A DNA stretch of 64,000 bases, from contig NC_019867.2 in assembly GCF_002234675.1 (NCBI RefSeq), positions 31,376,614 to 31,440,613 on the forward strand, in the 5' to 3' direction. This document shows positions 33,719 through 44,500 of the stretch, in pieces. Made by a program: the position numbers and the translations under genes. The DNA comes from Oryzias latipes (Eukaryota; Chordata; Actinopteri; Beloniformes; Adrianichthyidae). The notes under the pieces are model-generated. The model was not told the DNA's origin. It saw only the letters and a list, made by a program, of their open reading frames with translations, and did no database searches. The first letter of the stretch is position 1. Every line of letters begins with the position of its first letter.

Positions 33719-34156
33719 GGGCCGTGCCACACAGCCACTTTGTACATTTTGTGCATTTTCCACATTTATCTTTATATGTGGACAATTTTATTTATGTTTC
33801 ATTTGGTCTTCCGTGATTCATGCGTGATCTACGTCATTCATAAGTGTTTTTTTGTGTTCGTCATTCGTCGATGTGTGCAGATGTCCGTCGAGGGTTTCAG
33901 CTGATTGGTTTTGACATGAATTCGGTTTCGAGCTATTCCACATTTTTGGTCGGTTGAGAATATTGCAGTTTGTTATACATTTGTTTCCGTGTTCTTTGCG
34001 TGGTTTATTCCTACTTCTTTTGTGGTTTTAACGTGGTTTATTCCTGAAACATCTGTGAAAATTTCACTCAAAGACCACAACTTTTCTCACCATTTCCACA
34101 TAGATTCACGTATGACCAATTTTCATAAGAGCAATATGTGAAGAATATACGTAGAA
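33719..34156. mobile_element. GGCCGTGT-family MITE, copy 3 (right end eroded)
   Basis: Starts GGGCCGTGCCACACAGCCAC and shares CATTTTGTGCATTTTCCACA, CGTGTTCTTTGCGTGGTTTA and CCACAACTTTTCTCACC with the other copies. The right inverted repeat is degraded. Confidence 0.75.
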
Positions 34157-34994
34157 TATCTCCAGAACTTACATTTTTTATTATTTTCACAGAGAAAATA
34201 ATATAAAAGGACCTGTAATTGTCTGTTTACTTTCCCCTGTCGGGTTTAGGCAGGACAGTAAGTTTTCAAAGTGGGTCACAGAGACACAGAAACCTCGCCT
34301 GTGCCGCTCATTCAGATGCAACTCCTGCAGCAGGAGTGTACCTGTTCAATCTCTGAAGGATGACATGAACCCAAACCTGGAGGCCTGATCATTACCAATG
34401 TTTTTGTAGAGCTCTTTCAAACAAATGAACCTGATGGCATTCAAATGAGACACATAGACACCGTTTCCGTGTAGCGATCAGGCTAAAAACATTTGGTGGG
34501 AGCTCATCACACATGCAGCTGGGACATCAAGCTATGAACACATGGCTTGTTCGTGAGCGGTCCGTGACCTAGAGCGGTCCGTGACCTAGATGCTTCCTGT
34601 GGGTCACCTGTGTGGCCCGATGAGGTTTGCCCATTTTCCACCTGCAGGCAGTCCACATCCACCCAAAGGGGCAGCTGGGACTGAGGTGTAAGACAACATG
34701 GTCTCATTGAAACTACTTAGGTTACAGAATCATTTCTTGATTTGAACTGTTGCTTTATGAATGAACTGAACGTTGCTCATTACGTTGAAGTTGTGGCATC
34801 TGGACTTAAGAGGTTTAGCCACTCATCCAGGTAGCTTCACCAGACGTGACGTACAATCAGAGCTAGAAGAGAGTTCATGACAGTTTAGAGAGACAAGGAG
34901 GAGTTTATCCTGACTGAAAAAAAACTTGGCTTCACGGTGCAGTTTCAGGGATTATCCATTGCTTTGGTGTCGCTGTGTAGTTTTTGCTCGATTG
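34157..34994. other. intergenic, no gene seen
   Basis: No supported gene. A short direct duplication of GAGCGGTCCGTGACCTAGA sits at about 34556-34590. Confidence 0.45.
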
Positions 34995-35208
34995 TAACCC
35001 TTGTGCTATCCTAGGCACTTTAACGTTGGGAGTTGGGTCATCTAGACCCACTAGACAGTGCTCTGAACCTTTTTTCTTCAATGATTTGTGATCTTCACTG
35101 GTGTCCATGGATTACATGAAATCTTTCCACCTTTATCCACCTTTGTCATGGTAGGAAGAACACATCAATGGAAGGGGGGGGGGGTCATCTAAGATAGCAT
35201 AAGGGCTA
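34995..35208. mobile_element. piggyBac-like MITE, copy E, next to myosin promoter
   Basis: Left end CCCTTGTGCTATCCT intact, right end altered (AAGATAGCATAAGGGC), TTAA no longer exact. It ends about 220 bp before the TATA-like box of the myosin light chain gene. Confidence 0.85.
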
Positions 35209-35426
35209 AGCAAGGCTGTGGGGGGAGGGGGGCATTCTTTGTCGTTTGGACTGATTGTGGAGTCAGGCTTTTGAAGGGCTGTTGGGGTGGCTGAGCCAGA
35301 CACATCCACTCCTGTTCAGGCTTGTTCTTATCTTCTGAGTGCTTCTATTCCAGGCTTCTTCCATCTTTGGTCACACGTTGCTCCCCTCTGTGACTTCATC
35401 GATCCCCCCCTTGCTCCCCCCACCTC

Positions 35427-35435
35427 CAATAAAAG
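35427..35435 (+). promoter_or_regulatory. TATA-like box of myosin light chain gene
   Basis: CAATAAAAG lies about 50 bp before the ATG at 35485, which leaves room for a short leader of roughly 25 nt. A GATA-type site (CTTATCTT, 35329-35336) lies about 100 bp upstream. Both are suggestive of a muscle promoter; neither is proven. Confidence 0.5.
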
Positions 35436-35484
35436 CTGGACAGCAACGGACCAAGCAGAAAGATCCCTCCATCCTTGACGCAGC

Positions 35485-36078
35485 ATGGCTCCAAAGAAAG
35501 TGGAGCCCAAGAAGACGGAGGTGAAGAAAGTGGAGGCGAAGAAAGAAGAGCCTCCACCTCCCCCCAAGCCTGCAGAGCCGGAGCCCAAGCCACCGGAGGT
35601 GGACCTGAAGAGCATCGTGGTGGAGTTCACTCCCGACCAGGTGGAGGAGTTCAAAGATGCCTTTTCCCTCTTTGATCAGACTCCCACGGGGGAGATGAAG
35701 ATCACCTACGCTCAGTGTGGCGATGTCATGCGCGCTCTGGGACACAATCCCACCAACGATGAGGTGCTGAAGCTGCTGGGCAGACCGAAGGCCGAGGAGC
35801 TGAACGTCAAGCTGCTGGACTTTGATAACTTCCTGCCCATGCTGCAGCATGTGGCACGCTCCAAGGAGCAGGGCACCTTTGAGGACTTTGTGGAGGGCCT
35901 CAGGGTTTTTGACAAGGAGGGCAATGGCACGGTGATGGGGGCGGAGCTACGCCACGTCCTCGCTACTCTTGGAGAGAAGATGACGGAGGATGAGGTGGAC
36001 CGTTTGATGGCTGGACAGGAGGACGCAAACGGACACATCAACTACACCGAGTTTGTCAAACACATTCTGGCCGGGTAG
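35485..36078 (+). CDS. myl4-like: intronless essential (alkali) myosin light chain, MYL4/MYL3-like
   Basis: A single uninterrupted frame of 197 residues encodes a full-length essential myosin light chain, the subunit that wraps the lever arm of the myosin heavy chain in striated muscle. The start [10 protein letters not shown] opens a Lys/Pro/Ala-rich N-terminal extension (residues about 1-45), typical of the long A1-type cardiac or atrial chains and thought to contact actin. EF-hand-like modules follow at about 51-85 ([18 protein letters not shown]), 125-160 ([20 protein letters not shown]) and 165-197 ([20 protein letters not shown]), ending at the usual length. MYL genes normally have six or more coding exons; this one has none broken, so it is a retrocopy or a gene that lost its introns. 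Codon use is strongly GC-ending and the frame is intact, with a TATA-like box and poly(A) signal, so it is probably expressed. MYL3 versus MYL4 ancestry is not settled. Confidence 0.93.
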   Translation: MAPKKVEPKKTEVKKVEAKKEEPPPPPKPAEPEPKPPEVDLKSIVVEFTPDQVEEFKDAFSLFDQTPTGEMKITYAQCGDVMRALGHNPTNDEVLKLLGRPKAEELNVKLLDFDNFLPMLQHVARSKEQGTFEDFVEGLRVFDKEGNGTVMGAELRHVLATLGEKMTEDEVDRLMAGQEDANGHINYTEFVKHILAG

Positions 36079-36129
36079 AGCATGGAGCCCCGCCCCCCCG
36101 TGACGCTCGCAGATGTTGTCTCTCCATCA

Positions 36130-36135
36130 AATAAA
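36130..36135 (+). terminator. poly(A) signal of myosin light chain gene
   Basis: AATAAA 52 bp after the stop codon. No poly-A remnant or target duplication is seen after it. Confidence 0.75.
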
Positions 36136-36914
36136 GCAACTTGAGTGATTTTTGAGTCTGACTTTGAATGATGGTTTGGTAAATAACAAGGGTCTGCTCT
36201 GCATGTGGCTGCAGGTTTTAGGACTTGAAACAGACAAACGGGGAGTTGCAGGCATTCCAAACAAACTCCTAAATACTCTCTGAAATTATTATTTACAGAA
36301 GCTCTGTTGTTATTAACTCATAAAACCAGTTCTGACACCAGTTCATCTCAGAGTTCAACCGATTATCAGCCAGGCCCATATTTGTTATTTTGACGAGAAT
36401 CGGCATCTGTCTTTGTTTAATCCAACGTGATTTTATGTTTATAGAAAATGTTTCTGATCTTTTAGTTCATCTCACAGAGTATGGGTGAGGGTGGGGGGTA
36501 TTCACGCAGAGGGGGCAATTATGCAACCCCTTCGGGTGCTGATTGGTCTTTACAGTGCAGAGACCCCAGATTAATGTGTGTGTGTGTGTGTGTGGGGGGG
36601 GGGGGTTGCTCTTCCTCCAAAGACTGCAGCTGCTGAGACCTTTGCAGGCTTCATGTCGTCCTGAAAACCCACCTTACTCACTGGCTTTAATACGTTTCAG
36701 TTTAAGATTTATTCAACTCCTTCATATATTATTTATTTCCTTTTATGTGTTTTTGTGCGGCAGTTTTGCAGCTTTTTGCTGTTTGTGCAGCACTTTGGGT
36801 TCCATTCAACTTGTAAACGTACCATACAGATAAAATGACTAGTAGTTAGTATGACTTGACTTGGGACGTTTGCTTTTCTCAAACGATGACTTGACTCACT
36901 TGGTTTGCCCCCAC
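36136..36914. other. intergenic, no gene seen
   Basis: Contains a (TG)n plus poly-G run at about 36572-36605. No coding support. Confidence 0.5.
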
Positions 36915-37140
36915 TGACTATAAAGGAGAACTGGACTGAGCGAGTGTGACGTCAGCCATAGAAAATACCTTCCTTCCAACCAACCAGTCGCCATTTTTTA
37001 CGGGCGCCGCCATGTTGGACCCATATGACGTCAGTAAGCAGTGATTGGTCTGAATTGACATTTCAATGCCTACCGGTCTCACCAATCAGGAGTGAGCTTG
37101 TTGAAAGTCCACACCCCCTACCACTTGAAAGCAGGCTACA
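36915..37140. repeat. composite GAACTGGACTGAG repeat, partial copy
   Basis: GGAGAACTGGACTGAGCGAG followed by TGACGTCAG and, inverted relative to copy 1, CATGTTGGACCCATATGACG and TCACCAATCAGGAGTGAGCT. Confidence 0.55.
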
Positions 37141-37896
37141 CGGAATCTGTCAAACATTTTTAACAATGAGCATGAGATCACATGCTTTTATAGAGCCATC
37201 TGAAAGTCTTGTGAGCCGTTCCACCACAGACGAGATTTCCTTTTATTTTGAAACCATCTCACCTGCAGGTGAGAGAGGGAGGTACAGGTGATCAAAGCTT
37301 CTTCTGTTACGCTAACATCCATAAACACAGTCTAGCATGACGACGTTAGCTTCAGTTAAACTGTTAGCAAAAATATCCAAAGTGGTTTTGACGTCTCATT
37401 TTCCGGTCTGCTCATGATTCCTGATGGATTCCAGCGATAGAGCCTCATGCTCGTTCACTGCATTCAGCGAACCGTGCCGTCCCAATGGTCCGTGCAGCCG
37501 AGCATGATGGGAAACCTGTGTGATGAACTCACTTACAACACATGTCCACAATCTGTGAGTGGACGTCCAACAGATTTACTAACAGCAACCAGAGACGGCT
37601 TCATCAGATCCATAACATGTTGAAGAGACCAGAACCTGAACCTTTACCAGATTAAATGTCACCAAATCAGACACACTTGAAAAGAAAACAGCTCAAATAC
37701 ACATTAAACACTTGAATTAGTGCCTGGAATTTAGTTAATTATTCAAAGGGAACTAATGTAGTGTGTAACACATGAGTAAAAATGTTAGAAAGACATGGAG
37801 GATCTGAGCAAAAACCTCTGTTTTTGGGCTAAAAACTGGACCCATGGTGTTAGTGGTCTTAGGAGACACCTAATCATCTGATCGGTCAGACTCTGA
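37141..37896. other. 3' flank of rgs3
   Basis: Presumed 3' untranslated region and flank of the minus-strand rgs3 gene. A minus-strand AATAAA (TTTATT near 37243) could serve as its poly(A) signal, about 650 bp after the stop. No other gene seen. Confidence 0.4.
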
Positions 37897-38523
37897 TCAC
37901 GCCTGGCTGACAGATCTGCTATGACTCTCCGGCTTTGCAGCCATCTTTGTGTTGTGATCGGCCAGCTGGGCGTAGAGCCGGGACTTGAGGAAGCGCGGGT
38001 AGCTGTCCGTCTCCATCAGACTAAAGATCTGGTCCTGGGCCAACTGGAAGGAGGTGGGGGTGACACCCAGTCGCAGGCTCTGGTTGGTCATTTCCCGGAC
38101 GGACGCGTCCACATTGACCTGTTCGCAGAGCGCACTTGTGTCACATGAGCAGGCGTGAACCAGTCGTGCTGACAGACAGCTTACCTGTCGCGCCGCATTC
38201 GCAGAAATAAACTCCTCCTGGATTTTTACAGCCCTGGCAGCCATTTTACTGAAGGGGCGTGTATTCTTGAATCTCTCTACGGCCAGCCAGAAGTCCAAGT
38301 TCTCCTCGCTGAACTCTGACCTCAGGAAGTGACGAAATACCGCCAGGCCATCTGACCAATAGGGAAACAACAGAGCAAAAGGTGAAGGGAGTGGACGGAC
38401 TTTCCCAGGCTCCTCCCCTTCCTGATTGTTCACTTTGCACTAAAGAAGGGGTGTTCCTTACACTGATTGGTCAGCAGAGCCTCCAGGCTCTCCGCCCACC
38501 TCCTCACCTCCGCTGAAGATGGT
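37897..38523 (-). CDS. rgs3: rgs3 exons for the RGS domain and C-terminus
   Basis: Three exons: 38523-38462, 38351-38185 and 38118-37897, ending in TGA. They encode [39 protein letters not shown] and [13 protein letters not shown]. The Glu-Asn of SEEN, the Asn of VNVD and the Asp, Ser and Arg of DSYPRF match residues that contact the G-alpha switch regions in RGS4, so the domain looks catalytically competent. The introns are only 110 and 66 bp. Confidence 0.95.
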
Positions 38524-41500
38524 CTGTAAAACAGAAGAGAGTCTGCTGCAGGCACCCACCACCACCACCGTCAGAAGAGGTTCGGGCCTTCGCCACGCTT
38601 TCGTTTCAGGATCAAAACTTGGTAAGACTCAAATCCTGTTGTTTCTGACCTGTTGTTTCTTAAAGCCTTCTCCAAGCTGTTTCCATGGATACCTGTACCG
38701 TTCTTCCATCTCCGCAGAAAAGCAAAGCGGCTCAGGACGTCGGCAGCCCTGCGGAGTCATGAGGGGACCATGAATGATGGAACGTGGAAAACATCGGTGT
38801 TTATTTGGTTACATACAAACTCTTAGTCCTGTTCCTCCTCAGCTGACCAGCTCCAGACGCTTCGCCCTGAACGAACAAAACCACAACTTAGACTCCACTG
38901 GTGAGTGAAGAAGATTCTCCTCAATCCTGAAGAACTTTGCTCGAGAAGCCTCAACTGGTCTCCAACATGCAGCTGCTGCACGGTGGCCATGCCCTTTACC
39001 TTCAGGCCATCGAGCAAGGCCAGGATGTGAATCAGAGACGACTCCTCGCTGGTCAGATGCTTCCTCAGGGTTTCTGGAGAGGGGAGGCGTGGCGAAAAGC
39101 CTGAAGGGGCGTTAGCTTCAAAGGGCGCTGGGCGGGTGAGGCGGTGGATGGTGCTGTCAGACAGGAAGCGGGGCGATCGAGGTTCCTGCAGCAGGGACCC
39201 TTCAGAGAGTGAGCGGCGGAGAACTGAAACACACAGCAAACGCAACAGGTGGGCTACCTCATCTCAGTCTGAGAGACACAACTCAGCTGCTTTCAGCTCC
39301 AACTATGCGGGCATCACGCCTTCAACCGGCTGCACCGTCACCCCAAGTCCAGAGGTTCTCCTGGAGTCACCTGTGCTGGGGATCAGGTCAAGCATCCACC
39401 TGGCCTGTTGGGTTCAGAGCCGACGACCTGATGGAACTCAGGTCAGACCTTTTTATTGGTTTTCATCCTAAATGTGTAAATGTGACGACAATGATTTAAG
39501 AAGAGAAAAACTGTTCATAGAAAGACGGTTTTCATCCATTATCTCCCGCTAGCTTACAGCCCCTCACACCCCCAACCTGACATTAGCGGAGCAACAAAAC
39601 TGGGGATAAATATCGTAGCTATCCATCCGTCCAGTTCTGATCCAGATTCCAGCTCCGACCAGGAAAACAGACGTTCATGGATCCGTTTGTCTGCAGGAGG
39701 ATGATCTGAAAGGGGCGGAGCAGGAAGCTTGAGGCCCCGCCCACCTTATTTTCTACAACGATTTGAATAAGATAATCCTCAGAAAAGCAATTTTCAGTTG
39801 AATTTTCTTTAAAAATTTGTTCTCCATCGTGAGGAAAATGCCACCTGAACACGTTAAAAACAGAATCTTTATTGACATGTGTCTATAAGTGACTTTTAGC
39901 AGAAATCTGCTGCTGCTGCAGGAAACCTGAAGGAGCCAGACTGCAGACTTCTGAGCTGTCATGACTCCAGTTTCTCCTCAGAGGACTCGGTCTCCTCCAG
40001 AGGAGAGCAGACAGTTTTCTCTGAACTCCTACATAGAGCAGGAGGACAAACAGCTGTCAGTACTGAGCTGGGTCAGTTCTGACCCACTGAACAGGCCGGA
40101 CCATGCAGGCGGCCCTCCCCTCACCCGCTGCTCCTGTCAGAGCGGCAGGAGGTCACGCTCTCCCTGTCGTTTCACTGACCTTCTGGTCTACAGGTGAAGG
40201 CCAACTCCCCGGCGCCTCCTCTGTCCTCCTCCTCACTGTCCTCGCTCTCCTCATCGTGGTGTTTCATGTCAAGGTGGAGGGGGCTGAGCAGGAGGCCCCC
40301 CACGCTCTCAGAGGTTTCCGAGGCACTCTCTCCTTCGCCCTGCTGCCGCTCCTCCAGCCTCCTCCTCCGCCTCTCATCGTCTTCACTTCTCTCCTTCCAC
40401 ACGGGACTCCTCAGAGTGGAGGAGCAAGAGGGAGGTGGGGAGCATAAACGGGGTGGGGAGGTGACACCTCTGTAGGGAGGTGAGGAGGAGGAGATGTACG
40501 CTGACACAGAGCAGAAATTAGGAGGTGGAGGTGTAGAGGAGGTGAGGCTAGACATAGGGGGGAAAAGGCATGGGGAGGGAGGTCTCAGGGGGTCACAGAG
40601 AGAGGAGTAAGGAGAAGAGGGCCGGTAGAGGAGGTCAGAGGGACCAAGAGGAAGGACGCCGAAGTCTGTGGGCCGGTCCGAGAGCTGGAGACAGCAAAAG
40701 GGGAGGAGCACAGGTTAACCTTTCCCCACATCTCCATGCCCCGCCCACTGCTGGACAGCCTACAGCCTGTGGCTCCTAAGCAGGAGCTTCAGGCCGTGTA
40801 AAGTAGCCATTATGTACATCTGTGCATTTTCCACATATGACATGTCGGTGTTTTATGATCCATGTGTGATCCACGTCATTCATGAGTGTTTCTTGCGTTC
40901 GTCGATGTGTTCAGATGTCCGTTGAGGGTTTCAGTCGACGGGTCTTTACGTGACTTCTGTTTTGAGACTGTTCAAAATTTCTGGTCGATTGAGAATTACT
41001 CAGTTAATGTGTTTTTTAAGTAGTTTACACGCAGTTATTATGTAAATCTTATACAATTGTGTGTGATTTTTGTGAGATGCAAACACTAATGTGTGTCTTT
41101 CCACGGTCGTTCCACGTTTGTCTAACAGACTTTTCATGCATGAACCACTGCCGTATAACTTTTATATCACGTATACGGTGCACAGATCATGTTACAATTA
41201 TATAATTGATCCACGAATCACTAATGAACTGAAGATAAACATCACAATAATCACACGGCTCATGTTCTATGTTGGTTTACGTGTTCTTTGCGTGGTTTAT
41301 TCTTACTTCTTTGGTTTTAACGTGGTTCATTCATCTGTGAAAATTTCACATAAAGATTTTTCATCTGTGCAATATGCATAAAATGTACATAATGGCTGTG
41401 GGACACAGCCTTTACATCTTAGTTTTAGCTCAGGATGGACGGACATTTTCCTGATTGAGTATAAAAATTGTAGAAGGGATCAACCCCAAAACATTCACAA

Positions 41501-44500
41501 AGAACTGTGCAGAGTCAACTTCCACTGACAACGGGACAGAAATGTTTGCAGATGGCTCTTCTCACATCCCCCCTATCCCTCTGTCTGTGCCTGCTGTCCA
41601 CACGCATCAGCATCACCACAACGCAGAAAACCCGGAGATCTGCTACTCAAGAGAGAAGATCTGCTGTCAGACAGTCACAGACGGGGAACGGCGCAGTACC
41701 TGGTGACTGTGACCGGTCTCCGTGTTGACCAGCTGGAGCTGGATGTTGTCATGGAGACAAAGCCGGACTCGAACTTTCTGTTCCATGCTGAACGCCTCCA
41801 AACTGAACAGACAGCGCCAGCAGCTCTGCGAGTTCTGCAGGAAGTAGATGTGGAGCGGTTCTGATGACACTGCAGGGAGACACAAGCAAAGGCAAAATCC
41901 TGACAGCTGCTGATGGTGGCTCTGGGATTCATCCACATGGAACATTCAGTCTTTCAGGTCAGGGGAAATGAGGACTTCTCTGGGGGGGGGGCTTCAGGTT
42001 TGTATCCTGATCTCCAGGAGGACCACCAGCCTTTTAAATGTTTGTCTCTTTCTCCTTTTTTGGAACAAGTCTGGCAGAAATTGTACAAATAGATAAAACT
42101 GTTTTTTTTGCTCCATTTCTATCAGTTCAAAACAGAGTCACACGTACATTTGCATGAAAAAATAAAAAGCCTTTCTCACTTTTCAGCTCTGGGACTTGTT
42201 TTTCTTTTTAGGATACAGGATACTTTCAGGATACTATAAACTGACCAGTCAGATGCCTCGGTAAAAAGGATGTGGTCTCACCTCCAATGCTATAAAAATT
42301 TGATGAATTTTGTGGAAGGGGTCTGGACATCCAACTAGCTCATTTCTAATTGGCGAGAGCGGTTTCCATAGAAACTCAGACTGACTCGGACCAGTTACTG
42401 CTAACTGACGTGGTCTGGTTTCAACATCCGGGTCGCCAAAAAAATGGCGAGTGAACGAACTTTATATGGTTGGAGCCAGACGTGAGTCATTTTCCATGGG
42501 TGAGGTCCCACCAACTCACTCCCGTTCTTGGACAGTCCTGTTTTTTTCCAATGTTGTTCAGATGTTTGTCTGTCTTCTCTGAGTCCTCAGGAATCTGGCT
42601 CTGCAGCAGCTTTCAGAGTCATTTCAGCCTTTCACCGAAAACTCTGGATCACATGTGGCGCATCTGTCACTCCGTGAAACACACAGTCGTGTTGCAGTAA
42701 ACTAAAAAGTGAAAAAGCATAAAAGAATTCTAACAAAATTTCCCCTAAGATTCTTGGTCAAACTTGTTTTGATGAACCCAAACAGATTTGAACCACTTGG
42801 GTTCAAATCAAGAGAATGAACTGGTTTGATCTGACGGATTCTGACCACTAAGGTCGAGTTATTTCTACAATGTTTGATATAAAAGTCCTCATTTTTAACA
42901 AAAACATTCTTTTCTAACCTAGACAAACTGATTTCATCATTTACATGGAATGGAAAGACTGCCCGCATTCGCAAAAATATTTTACAATACCACAAAGATT
43001 ATGGGGGGGGGAATGTCACTTCCCAATTTCCAATACTAATACTGGGCTGCAAATATCCGTACATTGCTTCATTGGCTAGAGACATCAAGTTCTAGGGAAC
43101 CTAAATGGTTATATCTTGAATGAATGTCATGTCAATCTGCCTCTGCCACTCTCTGCTTTGTTCAACAATACCACTGTCGCAATCTCTCGACAAAATTTCA
43201 CAGAACCCAATAGTTAAACATTCAATTAAGATCTGGGCACAATTTAGGAGAAGCCTGGGCCTTAAAAATATGTAGATATATGCCCCAGTTGTGAAAAATA
43301 TTCTGTTTATCCCTGCTATAACTGATAAGTCTTTTACAAATTGGTCCGCAAATGGTCTGAGAACCCTGAAGAATCTGTTCATCGAAGGTCAATTTGTTTC
43401 ATTTCAGAGACTAAAAAGGGAATTTAGAATTCCCGATGTCCACTTCTTCAGAGACCTTCAGTTTAGAAGTTTTCTATCTACCACACTCACTTATTTCCAC
43501 TCGCGACCACCAGCCTCACTTTTTGAAAACATCTTGACCTTTAATCCACAATCAAAAGGATTCATCGGAAAAATCTACACAGCAATCAGCTCATCCAACA
43601 CAGATCCACTGACTCATAGCAAAATAAGGTGGGAAGAAGATTTGGCTACAGACCTATCAGAGGATGTATGGCAGACTGCTCTTCAGAATACCTATTCATC
43701 CTCAATATGCTTAAGACAAAGGGTTATACAATTCAATGTGGTTCCCAGACTGCACTGGTCCAAAGTAAAGCTAGCTAAAGTCAAACCAGACCGTAATGTT
43801 AATTGTGATCGATGTGAAACGGAACCAGGTACAAGGTCACATGTGTTTTGGTTTTGTCTGACACTGGGGGCCGTTTTCTGGCACAACTTCTTTCTGATGC
43901 ATTGGGGACACACGTTGCTCCTGAGGCTTTAATTGCGATATTTGGTGTATCAGAGTTTTCTCTGCGGCTTCCTAATACATCCAAAAGTGTAATCGCCTTC
44001 ACTACACTTCTGGCCAGAAGGCTCATCCTCCTACACTGGAAAAAGAACCAACTGCCTACTTTTAGGACATATCTTGTTGATCTAATGTGCCATCTTACCT
44101 TTGAAAAAGTCAGATTTTCAATGAAGGGATGTACTGCAGGGTTTTTTAATGTGTGGCAGCCACTTCTGAGCAAGATCAAAGATTTTGATCCATCGCTTCT
44201 TTCTGAGGGGTAACAGTGTTACTCCAATTGGAAAAATTTGCGTTTATTGTATTGAACTATTTTTCTTTTATGGTGCAACAGGCTGGGTTTGCTTGTTTGT
44301 TTGGGGTATAAAAAAAGACAAAAGTTTGAATGTCTTTTACACTGCATATGTTGCTGAATACTCAAATAAAATGAAACTTAAGTTAAAAAAAAAGATATCA
44401 AAGTCACACACACATGCACAGGCATGCAGTCAGAACAAGAGGGGGGGTACCTTCTCTGAGCTTCACCGTGTTCAGGTACAGGGGACTCTGGAGGACATTA

